The notes below the pieces were generated by a model. It did not search any database and was not told the DNA's origin. It was given only the letters and a program-made list of their open reading frames with translations. Below are positions 1 to 8,609 of a DNA stretch of 64,000 nucleotides, piece after piece. A program made the translations under genes and the position numbers. The stretch's first letter is position 1. Each line of letters starts with the position of its first letter. This stretch comes from Salinibacter altiplanensis (GTDB taxonomy: Bacteria > Bacteroidota > Rhodothermia > Rhodothermales > Salinibacteraceae): contig NZ_NCQY01000004.1 in assembly GCF_002894645.1 (NCBI RefSeq), positions 1-64,000 on the forward strand, in the 5' to 3' direction.

Positions 1-42
1 AAAAAAAAAAAGAAGGGCCCTGGAGGTAACTCTCCAGGACCG
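1..42 (-). terminator. Rho-independent terminator of the tRNA pair
   Basis: On the minus strand, downstream of tRNA-Glu, a hairpin with arms at 19-25 and 32-38 (CCTGGAG / CTCCAGG, 6-base loop) is followed by an unbroken run of eleven T residues (A at 1-11 on the plus strand). This is a textbook intrinsic terminator ending the His-Glu tRNA transcript. Confidence 0.85.
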
Positions 43-56
43 TGGGGCCGTAGAAA

Positions 57-134
57 TGGTACCGCGTACGGGATTTGAACCCGTGTTACCGGCGTGAAAA
101 GCCGGCGTCCTGGACCAGGCTAGACGAACGCGGC
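57..134 (-). tRNA. tRNA-Glu (anticodon UUC)
   Basis: Read on the minus strand this folds as a full cloverleaf. The acceptor arms are 128-134 and 61-67. The anticodon stem CCGGC/GCCGG encloses the loop TTTTCAC, giving anticodon TTC. The T arm has loop TTCAAAT. The discriminator is A and the 3' CCA (57-59) is encoded. It lies 33 bp downstream of tRNA-His and is probably co-transcribed with it. Because glnS is also in the window, this tRNA should serve Glu only. Confidence 0.95.
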
Positions 135-167
135 ATTGCGTGCGATCCCACCGCTTCGGGATCAAAG

Positions 168-245
168 TGGGGTGAGTGGTGGGATTTGAACCCACGGCCT
201 CTAGGACCACAACCTAGCGCTCTAACCGACTGAGCTACACCCACC
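168..245 (-). tRNA. tRNA-His (anticodon GUG)
   Basis: A cloverleaf on the minus strand. The anticodon stem CTAGG/CCTAG encloses loop TTGTGGT, giving anticodon GTG. The acceptor arms GTGGGTG (238-244) and CACTCAC (172-178) pair fully, with one G-U. The extra G at -1 (position 245) opposite discriminator C73 (171) is the identity hallmark of tRNA-His. CCA (168-170) is encoded. It is the first gene of a two-tRNA unit. Confidence 0.96.
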
Positions 246-389
246 GTCTAGGAGGTACTGAATCCCGCCATTGCTTCATTCTTTCCGACGTACAGATGCG
301 GCGATACGTTTCGTCAGAGATCGGTTATGTCCCCAGTCCCGCCGTGAACTTTCCGTGGACGCCCCGAGGGAGCGAGGGAATGCACTCGC

Positions 390-860
390 CTAGCCGCTGA
401 GTTTGGGCATGAGGGTCGCCATTTCGATGGCGGCCTCCGCGGCCTCCCGGCCCTTATTACCCGCCTTCGCTCCCGCCCGTGCGATGGCCTGATCGACGGT
501 GTCGGTCGTGAGGATCCCGAACAGCACCGGCACGTCCGTGTCGAGCGAGGCTTGCATCGCCCCACTCGTGGCCCCCGAACAAACGTAGTCGAAGTGGGGC
601 GTGTCTCCCCGAATGACCGCACCGAGGCAGATCACCGCGTCGTAGTCGCCGGTGCGGGCGCACGTTTGGGCCGCAACGGGGATCTCCCAGGAGCCCGGCA
701 CGTGGACGACCGTCACGTCGTCCAGATGGGCCCCGTGGCGCTCCAGCGTGTCGAGGGCACCGTCGAGCAAGTCGCCGGTGACGTGCTCGTTGAAGCGCCC
801 CACGACGAGAGCAAAGCGGTGGTCGTCGACAACGAGATCTCCTTCGAGATGCGTAGGCAT
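390..860 (-). CDS. ribH: 6,7-dimethyl-8-ribityllumazine synthase
   Basis: Penultimate enzyme of riboflavin synthesis. It condenses the pyrimidine intermediate with dihydroxybutanone phosphate to make lumazine, usually as a cytosolic 60-mer or pentamer. The 156-aa product has the family signatures GRFNE (21-25), VPGSWEIP (54-61) and GAVIRGDTPHFD (80-91), where H89 is the expected catalytic His. The open frame extends upstream to 944, but homologues begin near the ATG at 860, which I chose. The next upstream gene on this strand is a PHP phosphoesterase 46 bp away. ribF, the other flavin gene in the window, lies far off at 35085. Confidence 0.95.
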   Translation of the reverse strand: MPTHLEGDLVVDDHRFALVVGRFNEHVTGDLLDGALDTLERHGAHLDDVTVVHVPGSWEIPVAAQTCARTGDYDAVICLGAVIRGDTPHFDYVCSGATSGAMQASLDTDVPVLFGILTTDTVDQAIARAGAKAGNKGREAAEAAIEMATLMPKLSG

Positions 861-906
861 TGCGTGGAAGACAAAAACCAAGGGGCAGTGCATTTGGACG
901 GCGCAG

Positions 907-1740
907 TTACAGGGCAGCGTCCCGAAATCGTTCCCAGTGGTCACGGGTGAGGCCCACGGTGCCGGGCTCAGCGTCTTTCGCCTCCGGCCCGCCGTGGTAG
1001 TCGGAGCCTCCCGTCATCAAGAGATCGTGGCCCTGGCAAATCTTTCGGTAGTAGTCCACGAGGTAATCGGGGTGGCTGGACGCGTAGCACTCGACGCCAT
1101 CCAGCCCCTGCGCACGGAGGGTCCGGAGCACCGTGCTCGGCATCCACTGGCCGGGATGGGCCACTGCCGCGACGCCCCCCGCAGCGTGCAGCGCCTCGAT
1201 GGCCTCCGCCCCAGGCCGGGTCGGAGCCGGCACGTACCCGGGCTGGTCCCTGCTCAGGTACTGCTCGAACGCCTCCCTGTAGCCGTCGACGTGCCCCTCC
1301 GCCGCCAGGGCCCGAGCGAGGTGGGGGCGGCCCGGCGCCGCACTCGTTCCCACGTGCCGGTGTACCACTTCCGTTGGAAGGTCTACACCCTGGTCCGCGA
1401 GCCGCCCGACCATCCGCTGAAGGCGCTCTCGACGTCGGGCCGTGAAGGCAGCCAGGTAGTCGGTGAGGGCAGGATGCTCCGGGTCGAAGCCGTAGCCCAG
1501 AAGGTGGACGGCGCGATCGGCGACCTCCACGCTAAGCTCCACGCCGGGCACGAGTCGGAGGCCGTGCGTCGCCGCGGCGTCGCGGGCTGCTGGAAGGCCC
1601 TCCACAGTGTCGTGATCCGTCACGGCGAGCACACGGAGGCCCTGCTCGGCCGCCCGCGCCACGAGTTCCCCCGGCGCAAGATGCCCATCGGAGCAATGAG
1701 TGTGGGTGTGGAGGTCGGCGTAGATCGGTTCGCTGGGCAT
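907..1740 (-). CDS. PHP-domain phosphoesterase (YciV/RNase AM-like)
   Basis: A 277-aa PHP-superfamily metal-dependent phosphoesterase. The metal-binding motifs are DLHTHTHCSDG (residues 9-19), TDHDT (41-45), an HPG motif in the C-terminal half and GSDYHG near the end. Family members hydrolyse 3',5'-nucleoside bisphosphates or trim RNA 5' ends. The exact substrate here cannot be told from sequence. I placed the start at ATG 1740, just before the first motif, rather than at the frame opening at 1923. It is divergent from the HIT-family gene, with a 172-bp shared promoter region. Confidence 0.85.
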   Translation of the reverse strand: MPSEPIYADLHTHTHCSDGHLAPGELVARAAEQGLRVLAVTDHDTVEGLPAARDAAATHGLRLVPGVELSVEVADRAVHLLGYGFDPEHPALTDYLAAFTARRRERLQRMVGRLADQGVDLPTEVVHRHVGTSAAPGRPHLARALAAEGHVDGYREAFEQYLSRDQPGYVPAPTRPGAEAIEALHAAGGVAAVAHPGQWMPSTVLRTLRAQGLDGVECYASSHPDYLVDYYRKICQGHDLLMTGGSDYHGGPEAKDAEPGTVGLTRDHWERFRDAAL

Positions 1741-1912
1741 CACAGTGGGAAGGGGTGGGCTACAGTCGGCATCAGGCAAGTCCACTCGTACGTTTTTCCG
1801 TCCGGAAAAAGCGGACAACTTTTCGGGGCGTACTGAACCGAACCTCTCCGGGCGGGTTCGTAGAAACAACAGACAGCATTCCGTACTGCTTTTCACCCAC
1901 CCTTTGCGGCCG
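1741..1912. promoter_or_regulatory. Divergent promoter region with inverted repeats
   Basis: A spacer between the PHP (minus) and HIT (plus) genes. It holds a near-perfect palindrome at 1793-1811 (arms GTTTTTCCG / CGGAAAAAG, 2-base centre) and a weaker one with arms CGAACC (1839-1844) and GGTTCG (1855-1860). The palindrome could be an operator serving both directions. I could not fix -35/-10 elements with confidence. Confidence 0.4.
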
Positions 1913-2455
1913 ATGGATCGCATGTGGAGCCCCTGGCGCTCGGCCTACGTGTCCGAGGACGACGCCCGCACACCCGCCGGCGACGGGTCAATTTTCACGG
2001 TCCTATTGCACGAAGAGCAAGATGCAGAGAACCTCATCCTGTGGCGGGGGGAGCACGTGTTTGTGATCATGAACCGACACCCCTACAACAGTGGGCACCT
2101 GCTGCTCCTTCCCTACCGCGAGGTTACGCAGTACGACGCCCTGACCGCTTCTGAACAGCACGCCCTCACTGCCACCCTAGACCGTTGCATGGGATGGCTC
2201 CGCGAGGCAGTCTCCCCCGACGGCTTCAACGTCGGGATGAATTTGGGCCGCGCGGCCGGGGCCGGCATCCCCGAGCACCTCCACACTCACGTCGTGCCCC
2301 GCTGGGACGGGGATACCAACTTCATGGCCACGACCGCGGACACGAAGGTCCTTCCCGAAGACCCGCGCACCACCTACGGCAAGCTTCGTGCGGCCATGTC
2401 TCCTGAGGCTCGCGACTCGACGAAGCCCCCCGGCGCAGGGAAGCCTTCCGAATGA
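1913..2455 (+). CDS. HIT-family nucleotide hydrolase/phosphorylase
   Basis: A 180-aa cytosolic histidine-triad protein. The triad HLHTHVV is at 122-128, preceded by a GAGIPEH segment that fits the nucleotide-binding loop. The N-terminal MWSPWRSAYV stretch (4-13) is typical of Ap4A phosphorylase-like HIT proteins, so hydrolysis or phosphorolysis of dinucleoside polyphosphates or nucleoside phosphoramidates is likely. I chose the start at ATG 1913; an in-frame ATG three codons later (1922) is also possible. The DUF72 gene starts 25 bp after its stop, suggesting one transcript. Confidence 0.87.
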   Translation: MDRMWSPWRSAYVSEDDARTPAGDGSIFTVLLHEEQDAENLILWRGEHVFVIMNRHPYNSGHLLLLPYREVTQYDALTASEQHALTATLDRCMGWLREAVSPDGFNVGMNLGRAAGAGIPEHLHTHVVPRWDGDTNFMATTADTKVLPEDPRTTYGKLRAAMSPEARDSTKPPGAGKPSE

Positions 2456-2480
2456 CTCCCACGACCTTCGCCTCGTTTCT

Positions 2481-3521
2481 ATGAGCACGGTTTCGATTGA
2501 GGACCGCCGCACCGCGGTCGACGCATACGACTTTCATGGGGTGCATCCGCACGTCCGCTTCGGCACGGCCAGCAACCGGTACGGCGGCTGGATCGGCCAA
2601 ATCTATCCCCATGAGCGGTACGCCGACCAGGTCTCGACCCGGTCCCGCAAGATGGGCGGCGAGACCTTCACCGAACGACGCGTGCCGGTCGCGTCGGTGC
2701 GCAGCTACTTCGAGCACTTTTCGGTGCTCGAGCTTGACTTCACCTTCTACCGCCCGCTGCTGGAAGAAAACGACGAACGAGGCTCGAACTACCACGTCCT
2801 CTCCAACTACGCCGAGCATGCCCCCGCGGAGGCGTCCTTTCTGCTCAAGGCCCCGCAAAAATTCTTCGCTCGCACCCTCCGCCGGGACGGGCAGTTCGTC
2901 GACAATCCCAGCTTCCTGGACGCCGAGGGCTACGTGAATACCTTCCACGAGCCGGCCCTCGACCTTCTGGGCGACCGGCTGGACGGAGTCATTTTCCAAC
3001 AGGAATACCAGCGCGTGGCCGACAGCCCCCGTCCCGACGCGAACGTCGACCAGCTCGATGCCTTCTTTCGGGCCCTCCCCGACGTTCCGCAATCCCACAT
3101 CGAGCTGCGGTCGGAGCACCTCCTGCGCGGCCCCTACTTCGACTGGCTCGCCGAGCGCGGGCTCGGACATGTCTTCAGCCACTGGACCTGGCTGCCCCCC
3201 CTCCGCCGGCAGTGGTCCATGAGTGGAAAGCGGCTGACGGCCGCCGACGGGCAGGTCGTAACGCGCCTCCTTACCCCGCGCGACATGAAGTACGCAGAGG
3301 CCTACGCAACGGCCCATCCGTTCGAGGAGCCCGTTGCCGCGCTCAGCGAGACCGACCAGGCCCACGACATGGTGCTCGACGTAACGGCGCTGGCGTTCCG
3401 GGCCGAGGCCCAAAACGCGACGCTCAACGTGGTTGCAAACAACCGGGCGTGGGGCAATGCCCCAGACCTCAACCGCACCGTGGCTCACCGCATCCTAGAC
3501 CACGTGGAGAGCCAGACGTAG
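2481..3521 (+). CDS. DUF72-domain protein (YecE-like)
   Basis: A 346-aa protein with the DUF72 opening signature: an FGTASNRYGGW motif about 25 residues in, followed by an IYP motif. DUF72 proteins have a TIM-barrel-like fold and unknown biochemical function. Acidic residues are plentiful and there is no signal peptide. It follows the HIT gene by 25 bp and ends 11 bp from the convergent stop of ruvX, so the two transcripts overlap at their 3' ends. The start ATG 2481 fits homologue length. I do not propose a function. Confidence 0.8.
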   Translation: MSTVSIEDRRTAVDAYDFHGVHPHVRFGTASNRYGGWIGQIYPHERYADQVSTRSRKMGGETFTERRVPVASVRSYFEHFSVLELDFTFYRPLLEENDERGSNYHVLSNYAEHAPAEASFLLKAPQKFFARTLRRDGQFVDNPSFLDAEGYVNTFHEPALDLLGDRLDGVIFQQEYQRVADSPRPDANVDQLDAFFRALPDVPQSHIELRSEHLLRGPYFDWLAERGLGHVFSHWTWLPPLRRQWSMSGKRLTAADGQVVTRLLTPRDMKYAEAYATAHPFEEPVAALSETDQAHDMVLDVTALAFRAEAQNATLNVVANNRAWGNAPDLNRTVAHRILDHVESQT

Positions 3522-3532
3522 GGCCCGGCCTC

Positions 3533-3964
3533 TCACTCTGTGCGGTTCAAGAACCCTTGCAGAATGACGGCCGCGGCGGCCGCGTCGACACGGCCTTTGT
3601 CGTATCGTCCCGGCTGACTCACCCCCGCCTCTCGAAGGAGATCTTTCGCGATCTCGGAGGTGTACCGCTCATCTTCCCGGGCGATGTTCACATTCCCGAG
3701 GGCCTTCCGGATACGCTCCGTGTACGCCTCCACCATCTCCGTGGCCTCCTCCGCGGTGCCCTTTTCAGTAAGCGGCCACCCCACGACGAGTTGGGCAATG
3801 CCCTCTTCGTCACGAAGGGTTCGGAGCACACTGAGGGCCTCGTCCGGAGCGTATGTGCCGCGGGGCTGTGCAAACAGGCGCAGGGGATCGGCCACGGCCA
3901 CACCCACACGCTTCGTGCCCACGTCGACCCCCACAACGCGGGCCTCCGATGAGAGTGTATTCAC
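3533..3964 (-). CDS. ruvX: Holliday junction resolvase-like / pre-16S rRNA nuclease YqgF (RuvX)
   Basis: An RNase H-like nuclease of the YqgF/RuvX family that in other bacteria matures the 5' end of 16S rRNA. The product has GVDVGTKRVGVAVAD near the N-terminus with the first catalytic Asp, VVGWPLTEKGT, EDERYTS and DAAAAAVILQGFL, covering the four conserved acidic motifs. I chose GTG 3964 (143 aa, close to the usual ~140). An upstream in-frame GTG at 4015 would add 17 residues and lies 3 bp after the HU-like gene's stop, so the start is uncertain. It is the last gene of the spoT, HU, ruvX unit. Confidence 0.88.
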   Translation of the reverse strand: MNTLSSEARVVGVDVGTKRVGVAVADPLRLFAQPRGTYAPDEALSVLRTLRDEEGIAQLVVGWPLTEKGTAEEATEMVEAYTERIRKALGNVNIAREDERYTSEIAKDLLREAGVSQPGRYDKGRVDAAAAAVILQGFLNRTE

Positions 3965-4018
3965 GATGGACGGATGGACACAGTGAATCAAACAGACTGG
4001 CGTTCTTGGAGGCACGCA

Positions 4019-4402
4019 CTACCCGTCGTCATCGGCCTCGCCGTCGCCTCGCTCCGCACTGCCCTCCGGCACCTCGTAGCCCAACTCGCGGAGCGGCATC
4101 TTGAGGACCTCCTCTACGCGCTTGCCGGGCCGGAACAAGGTCTTGCGGCGGCTAGGCACGAACATTGGCTCGTTGGTCGTGGGATTGCGGGCGGTCGGTT
4201 TGGCCTTCGTCTTCTTCACCTCAAACACCCCGAAGTTGCGGAGCTCAATCCGTCGTTCCGGATCCGCCTCAATCAGGAGATCCCCCAGGGCTGTGAGAAC
4301 AGATCGAACCTGCTCTTTGGCCTCGTAGAGGGGACACCCCTGCATGTCGGCGACGCGGCGGGCCACGTCTTCCTTCGTTGCCGTATCGACTTGGTCTGCC
4401 AT
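4019..4402 (-). CDS. HU/IHF-family DNA-binding protein with acidic tail
   Basis: A 127-aa member of the HU/IHF family of histone-like DNA-bending proteins. The central block with RIELRNFGVFEVKK and the FRPGKR motif are the dimerisation and DNA-arm signatures. Ordinary HU is about 90 aa. This one has a C-terminal extension ending in an Asp/Glu-rich stretch. The start at ATG 4402 removes an unconserved upstream extension. It lies 40 bp after the spoT stop on the same strand, an uncommon neighbour, and is probably co-transcribed with it. Confidence 0.88.
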   Translation of the reverse strand: MADQVDTATKEDVARRVADMQGCPLYEAKEQVRSVLTALGDLLIEADPERRIELRNFGVFEVKKTKAKPTARNPTTNEPMFVPSRRKTLFRPGKRVEEVLKMPLRELGYEVPEGSAERGDGEADDDG

Positions 4403-4442
4403 CAAGGGAAGAACATGTGTCAGAATGCGCGTGAAGCCCCAC

Positions 4443-6683
4443 CTATTCTTTGAACCGGTACACGCCCTGAATGCCGTCAATGCGCTTGAGGCGCTCGATG
4501 AGGCGCTGCAAGTGCTCCAGGTCCGACACGTGGAGCATAATCGTGCCCGAGAAAATGCCGTCCTCGGTGTCGATTGTAATCGACCGGATGTTCGTCTTTA
4601 AGTTCTTGGAAATCACCGTCGTGATGTCGTTTACCATGCCCACCCGATCCTCTCCCACGAGGCGCAGTGCCGCGGCAAACTGGACGTCCTTCTGGTGACT
4701 CCAGTCCACGTCCAGGATGCGATCGGCCTTGTTGACGAGCAGGTCAGAGGCATTCTGACAATTGCAGCGGTGAATGTTCACCGTACCGGTCTTGCTGACG
4801 AAGCCGAACACCTCATCCCCGGGAATCGGATTGCAACAGGACGCATAATTTACCGCTAGCCCCTTCTGCACCTCCCCGTCAATGACGAGGGCCTGGGTCT
4901 CAGTCTCCTGGGCAGCGTCGAGAAACTGTTCGTACTGCTCTTGGAGCGACTCCTCGTCGATCTCCTCGACGGTCTGTCCCTCCGGCTGCGCATTGCCCTT
5001 AATGTGATCGACAAGTTCGTCCGGGTCGTACAGCCCCTTCCCAATCTCGTAGAACAGCTGTTGGAGATCGGGAAATTTGAGCTCGTGGGCCACCTCCTGT
5101 AGCTCCTGATCGCTGATCTCCAGGTCCGCCTGATCCTTTGTCTTCGTCCACATCTCTTTGCCCAGCTCCACGGCCTTGCGCCGCTCCTCGTTCGTCCATC
5201 GCCGAATCCGGCTCCGGGCCTTGTGGGTGACGACGAAGTTAATCCAGTCCGGGCTCGGGCTCTGTTTCTCCGACGTAATGATTTCGACCTGGTCTCCGCT
5301 CTCCAGCTCCTGCGAGAGCGGCACCATCTTTCCGTTTACCTTCGCGCCGATGCACTGCATCCCCACCTCCGTATGAACCTTGAACGCGAAGTCGACCGGC
5401 GTCGCTCCCTGTGGCAGCGTGAGCAGGTCCCCCTGCGGGGTAAAGGCGTAGATCTCCTCGTCGTAGAGGTTGAGCCGAAACTCCTTCACGAACTCCCTGG
5501 CCTCCTCCGGCTCCGGGTTCTCGAGCAAGTCGCGCACCCACTCCAGGAAGCGCTCCATCTCCTCATCTACGTTCTCCGTCCCCTCCTTGTACTTCCAGTG
5601 CGCAGCCACCCCGCGCTCGGCCACCTCGTGCATCTCCTGCGTTCGAACCTGCACCTCCACCCGGCGTCCTCCGGGCCCGAAGACCGTCGTGTGTAGGCTC
5701 TGGTAGCCGTTGGACTTCGGCACCGAAATAAAATCACGGAAGCGCTCGGGAAGCGGCTTGTACAGGTCCGTGACGAGCGAGTAGACACGCCAGCAGTCCT
5801 CCTTCCCCCTCCGGCCGTCGCTCTCTAGAATCACCCGGATCGCGAAGATGTCGTAGATCTCATCGATCGGCTTATTCTTTCGCTGCATCTTGCGGTGAAT
5901 GGAGTAGACGTTCTTGACCCGGCCCTTGATTTCGAACTCAAACCCCTCCTCCTCCAGGTGCTCCGCAAGCGGTTCGATGAACCCGGCGATGTAGGCCTCT
6001 CGTTGCTCGGCCATCTCTTCGAGCCGATCTACGATGTGGGTGTACGCCTCAGGATCCAAGACCTTGAAGCTAAGGTCCTCCAGCTCACTTTTAATCGTGA
6101 ACAGCCCGAAGCGATGAGCGAGGGGGGCAAACAGCTCCTGCGTCTCACTGGCCTTTTGGAGCTGCTTTTTCTTCGGAAGCGCCTCGATGGTTCGCATGTT
6201 GTGGAGCCGGTCCGCAAACTTGATCAGAATGACGCGGAGATCCGACGCCATCGAGAGCATCAGCTTGCGGACGTTCTCCGCCTGCCCAAGTTTTTGGCTG
6301 CTGAAGACCCCCTCAATCTTCGTAAGGCCGTCGATAATCGTTGCCATGGTGTCCCCAAACTCGTCCTGGATGAGGTCCAGGGAGAGCTCCGTATCCTCGA
6401 CCACGTCGTGGAGCAGGGCAGCGGCCACGCTGATGTCGTCCAGCCCGATGTCGCGGGCCACGATGGTCGCGACCCGAAGCGGATGGCTGACGTACTTCTC
6501 CCCCGACTCGCGCCGGTCGTTGCGGTGGGCCCAGTAGCTTAGCCGGAAGGCCCGGCGAATCATGTTCTCGTCGACGGTGGGGAGGTGGGTCCGGCAGCAC
6601 GACAGGAGCGCGTCGAGACGCCCTTCGTACTTCGGGTCGATCTCGATCTCGCTCTTTTGCGGGACGGCCGACGCTTGGATCAT
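4443..6683 (-). CDS. spoT: Bifunctional (p)ppGpp synthetase/hydrolase (RelA/SpoT family)
   Basis: A 746-aa long RSH enzyme that makes and degrades the stringent-response alarmone. Domains in order: the HD hydrolase domain (HPLR near 67-70, HD at 92-93 in LLHDVVEDTE, RLHNM further on), the nucleotidyltransferase domain (YDIFAIRVI, YQSLHTT and VEVQVRT motifs), TGS (YAFTPQGD), the conserved helical region and a C-terminal ACT domain. An intact HD domain together with an intact synthetase core fits a bifunctional Rel/SpoT. It is the first gene of a unit continuing into the HU-like gene and ruvX. Confidence 0.96.
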   Translation of the reverse strand: MIQASAVPQKSEIEIDPKYEGRLDALLSCCRTHLPTVDENMIRRAFRLSYWAHRNDRRESGEKYVSHPLRVATIVARDIGLDDISVAAALLHDVVEDTELSLDLIQDEFGDTMATIIDGLTKIEGVFSSQKLGQAENVRKLMLSMASDLRVILIKFADRLHNMRTIEALPKKKQLQKASETQELFAPLAHRFGLFTIKSELEDLSFKVLDPEAYTHIVDRLEEMAEQREAYIAGFIEPLAEHLEEEGFEFEIKGRVKNVYSIHRKMQRKNKPIDEIYDIFAIRVILESDGRRGKEDCWRVYSLVTDLYKPLPERFRDFISVPKSNGYQSLHTTVFGPGGRRVEVQVRTQEMHEVAERGVAAHWKYKEGTENVDEEMERFLEWVRDLLENPEPEEAREFVKEFRLNLYDEEIYAFTPQGDLLTLPQGATPVDFAFKVHTEVGMQCIGAKVNGKMVPLSQELESGDQVEIITSEKQSPSPDWINFVVTHKARSRIRRWTNEERRKAVELGKEMWTKTKDQADLEISDQELQEVAHELKFPDLQQLFYEIGKGLYDPDELVDHIKGNAQPEGQTVEEIDEESLQEQYEQFLDAAQETETQALVIDGEVQKGLAVNYASCCNPIPGDEVFGFVSKTGTVNIHRCNCQNASDLLVNKADRILDVDWSHQKDVQFAAALRLVGEDRVGMVNDITTVISKNLKTNIRSITIDTEDGIFSGTIMLHVSDLEHLQRLIERLKRIDGIQGVYRFKE

Positions 6684-6802
6684 AGGCAGGGTGGAGGGGA
6701 CGGCTCACGAGACTTGCTCACGCTCTCTTTAAATTCCAGGGGGACTACAAGTTTCCCCGTTTCATTCGGCCCGATCCCCCATTTCTCCAATCTGTTCCAA
6801 AC

Positions 6803-6832
6803 GAAAAGGCGCCGTGATCGGCTCACGACGCC
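6803..6832 (-). terminator. Terminator of the ribosomal protein operon
   Basis: About 50 bp after the rplQ stop, the minus strand has a 10-bp stem (arms about 6808-6817 and 6823-6832, one G-U pair) followed by TTTTCG. It ends the long tuf-to-rplQ transcription unit and precedes the spoT promoter region. Confidence 0.75.
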
Positions 6833-6882
6833 CTGTACTGTCCACACACCATCCGATATGTACGCCCGCTGGGGGCCGGATC

Positions 6883-7422
6883 CTAGGTATCACTTTCCTC
6901 GGAGTCCACCGGCTCGTCCTCATCCTGCTCCGCCCCGGCGGAGGCCTCCTGTTGCCCCTCCTCTTCTTCGGCCTGCCCCTGGTCGGTCGGGATGCGTCGC
7001 CCCTTCCCACTGCCTCGACGCGTCCCCCCGGATCCTCCCTGCCCCGTGTCGGTCGGCGGAACGTCGTTGTAGTCCACAAGCTCAATCAGGGCAAGCTCCG
7101 CGCCGTCCCCGGAGCGCTGCCCGAGCTTGATGATTCGCGTGTAGCCGCCGGGCCGGTCGCCCACGCGCTCAGATACGTCTCCGAAAAGCTCCTCGATTGC
7201 GTCGTTGCTCTGGAGGTGTCGGAAGACCTCCCGACGGTTGTGCTGCGTGTCCTCCTTCGCTCGCGTGATCAGTGGCTCCACGAACGGGCGCAGTGCTTTG
7301 GCCTTCGTCACAGTCGTGGTGATGCGCTTGTTTTCGATAAGCGCATTCGAGAGGGACTGGAGGGTGCGCTTGCGATGGGACGCCGTGCGCCCAATCTTTT
7401 TTCCTTTCTTACGGTGTCGCAT
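6883..7422 (-). CDS. rplQ: 50S ribosomal protein L17 with long acidic tail
   Basis: Ribosomal protein bL17, last gene of the operon. The N-terminus [18 protein letters not shown] and the [11 protein letters not shown] and LIELVDYN motifs are canonical and cover about residues 1-117. The protein is 179 aa where L17 is normally about 120-130. The extra C-terminal segment is first Gly/Arg/Lys-rich and then very rich in Glu, Asp and Gln. This looks like a halophile-type extension; its role is unknown. Confidence 0.95.
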   Translation of the reverse strand: MRHRKKGKKIGRTASHRKRTLQSLSNALIENKRITTTVTKAKALRPFVEPLITRAKEDTQHNRREVFRHLQSNDAIEELFGDVSERVGDRPGGYTRIIKLGQRSGDGAELALIELVDYNDVPPTDTGQGGSGGTRRGSGKGRRIPTDQGQAEEEEGQQEASAGAEQDEDEPVDSEESDT

Positions 7423-7512
7423 TGGTAGTCTCTAACGGGTGACGAATCGCGATGCAGTGCGGACCGGAGCGGTGTGCCCGGCATGGCCGTCCGAGGGCGC
7501 CCTTGGCGCGCA

Positions 7513-8499
7513 CTAGGACGTCTTCTGCTCTTCGAGGTACTCCTCCACGTCCATGCCGAACTGAAGCCCACGCTCACTCAGAACCTCCACCAACTCCTGG
7601 AGGGACTTGCGCCCAAAGTTGCGGAACTTGAGCATCTCATCCTCCTCACGGCGCACAAGATCCCCAATGGTCTTGATGTTGGCGGCCTTGAGGCAGTTGT
7701 GGGAACGCACCGAAAGGTCGAGCTCGTCGACCGGCTGCGCAAGCAGCTCACGAATGCGCTTGACCTCCTCGTCAACCTCTTGCTCCTCCACGACCGGCTC
7801 GGGCTCCTCTTCAAGCTGGACGAAGAAGCTGACGTGATCCCGCAGGATCGAGGCCGCCTGCGTGATCGCCTCTTCCGGCGTGAGGGACCCATCGGTCTCG
7901 ACGTCGAGAAGCAGCTCCTCGTAGTCGATTTTCTGTCCCACGCGGGTCGGCTTGACCTCGTAGTTGACGTTCTTGATCGGCGTAAAGATGGAATCAATGG
8001 CGATGACACCAATCGGGTCATCCTCCCGCTTGTTTTCCTCCGACGGCGTGTATCCGCGTCCGTACCCGACCCGAAGATCAACGTTTACGACAGCGTCCTC
8101 GGACAGGGTCGCAATGTGCTGGTCCGGGTTCAGGACGTCGAACTCCGCGGTGGCCTCGTTGATGTCTCCAGCGGTCCAGCTGCCAGGCCCTTCGAGGTTA
8201 AGGTGCAGATGCCCTTCCTGCATCTCGTCTGCCTTGAACCGCACCTCCTTCAGGTTCAGGATCAGGTCGGCCACGTCTTCTGTGACGCCCGGGATGGTAG
8301 AAAACTCGTGCTGGACGCCATCAATCTTGACAGCCGTGATGGCCAGGCCGCGCAGGGACGACAGCAGCACACGACGAAGGGCGTTTCCGATGGTCACGCC
8401 GTAGCCGCGTTCCAGCGGCCCCATGACAAATTGCCCTTCGGAGTCGGAATCTTCCTCGACGTGGACGCCTTCCGGCATCTGAAGCCCGTGGTTACTCAT
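7513..8499 (-). CDS. rpoA: DNA-directed RNA polymerase subunit alpha
   Basis: A 328-aa alpha subunit that dimerises to start polymerase assembly. The N-terminal domain shows the NALRRVLLSSL motif of the dimer interface. After an acidic linker (EEEPEPVVEEQEVDEE), the C-terminal domain has the paired helix-hairpin-helix fold (LSVRSHNCLKAANI, FGRKSLQEL) that contacts UP elements and activators. It sits between rpsD and rplQ in the usual order. Length and domain content are normal. Confidence 0.97.
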   Translation of the reverse strand: MSNHGLQMPEGVHVEEDSDSEGQFVMGPLERGYGVTIGNALRRVLLSSLRGLAITAVKIDGVQHEFSTIPGVTEDVADLILNLKEVRFKADEMQEGHLHLNLEGPGSWTAGDINEATAEFDVLNPDQHIATLSEDAVVNVDLRVGYGRGYTPSEENKREDDPIGVIAIDSIFTPIKNVNYEVKPTRVGQKIDYEELLLDVETDGSLTPEEAITQAASILRDHVSFFVQLEEEPEPVVEEQEVDEEVKRIRELLAQPVDELDLSVRSHNCLKAANIKTIGDLVRREEDEMLKFRNFGRKSLQELVEVLSERGLQFGMDVEEYLEEQKTS

Positions 8500-8609
8500 A
8501 CGCTCGGATCAGCAAATTGTAAGGAATGATGTTTCGGTTCGCATCGAGCACACCGGGGTGCGCTCGGGGGAATGCGCTCAGGGCAGTGGGCGCGGGACGC
8601 CATGTCACT

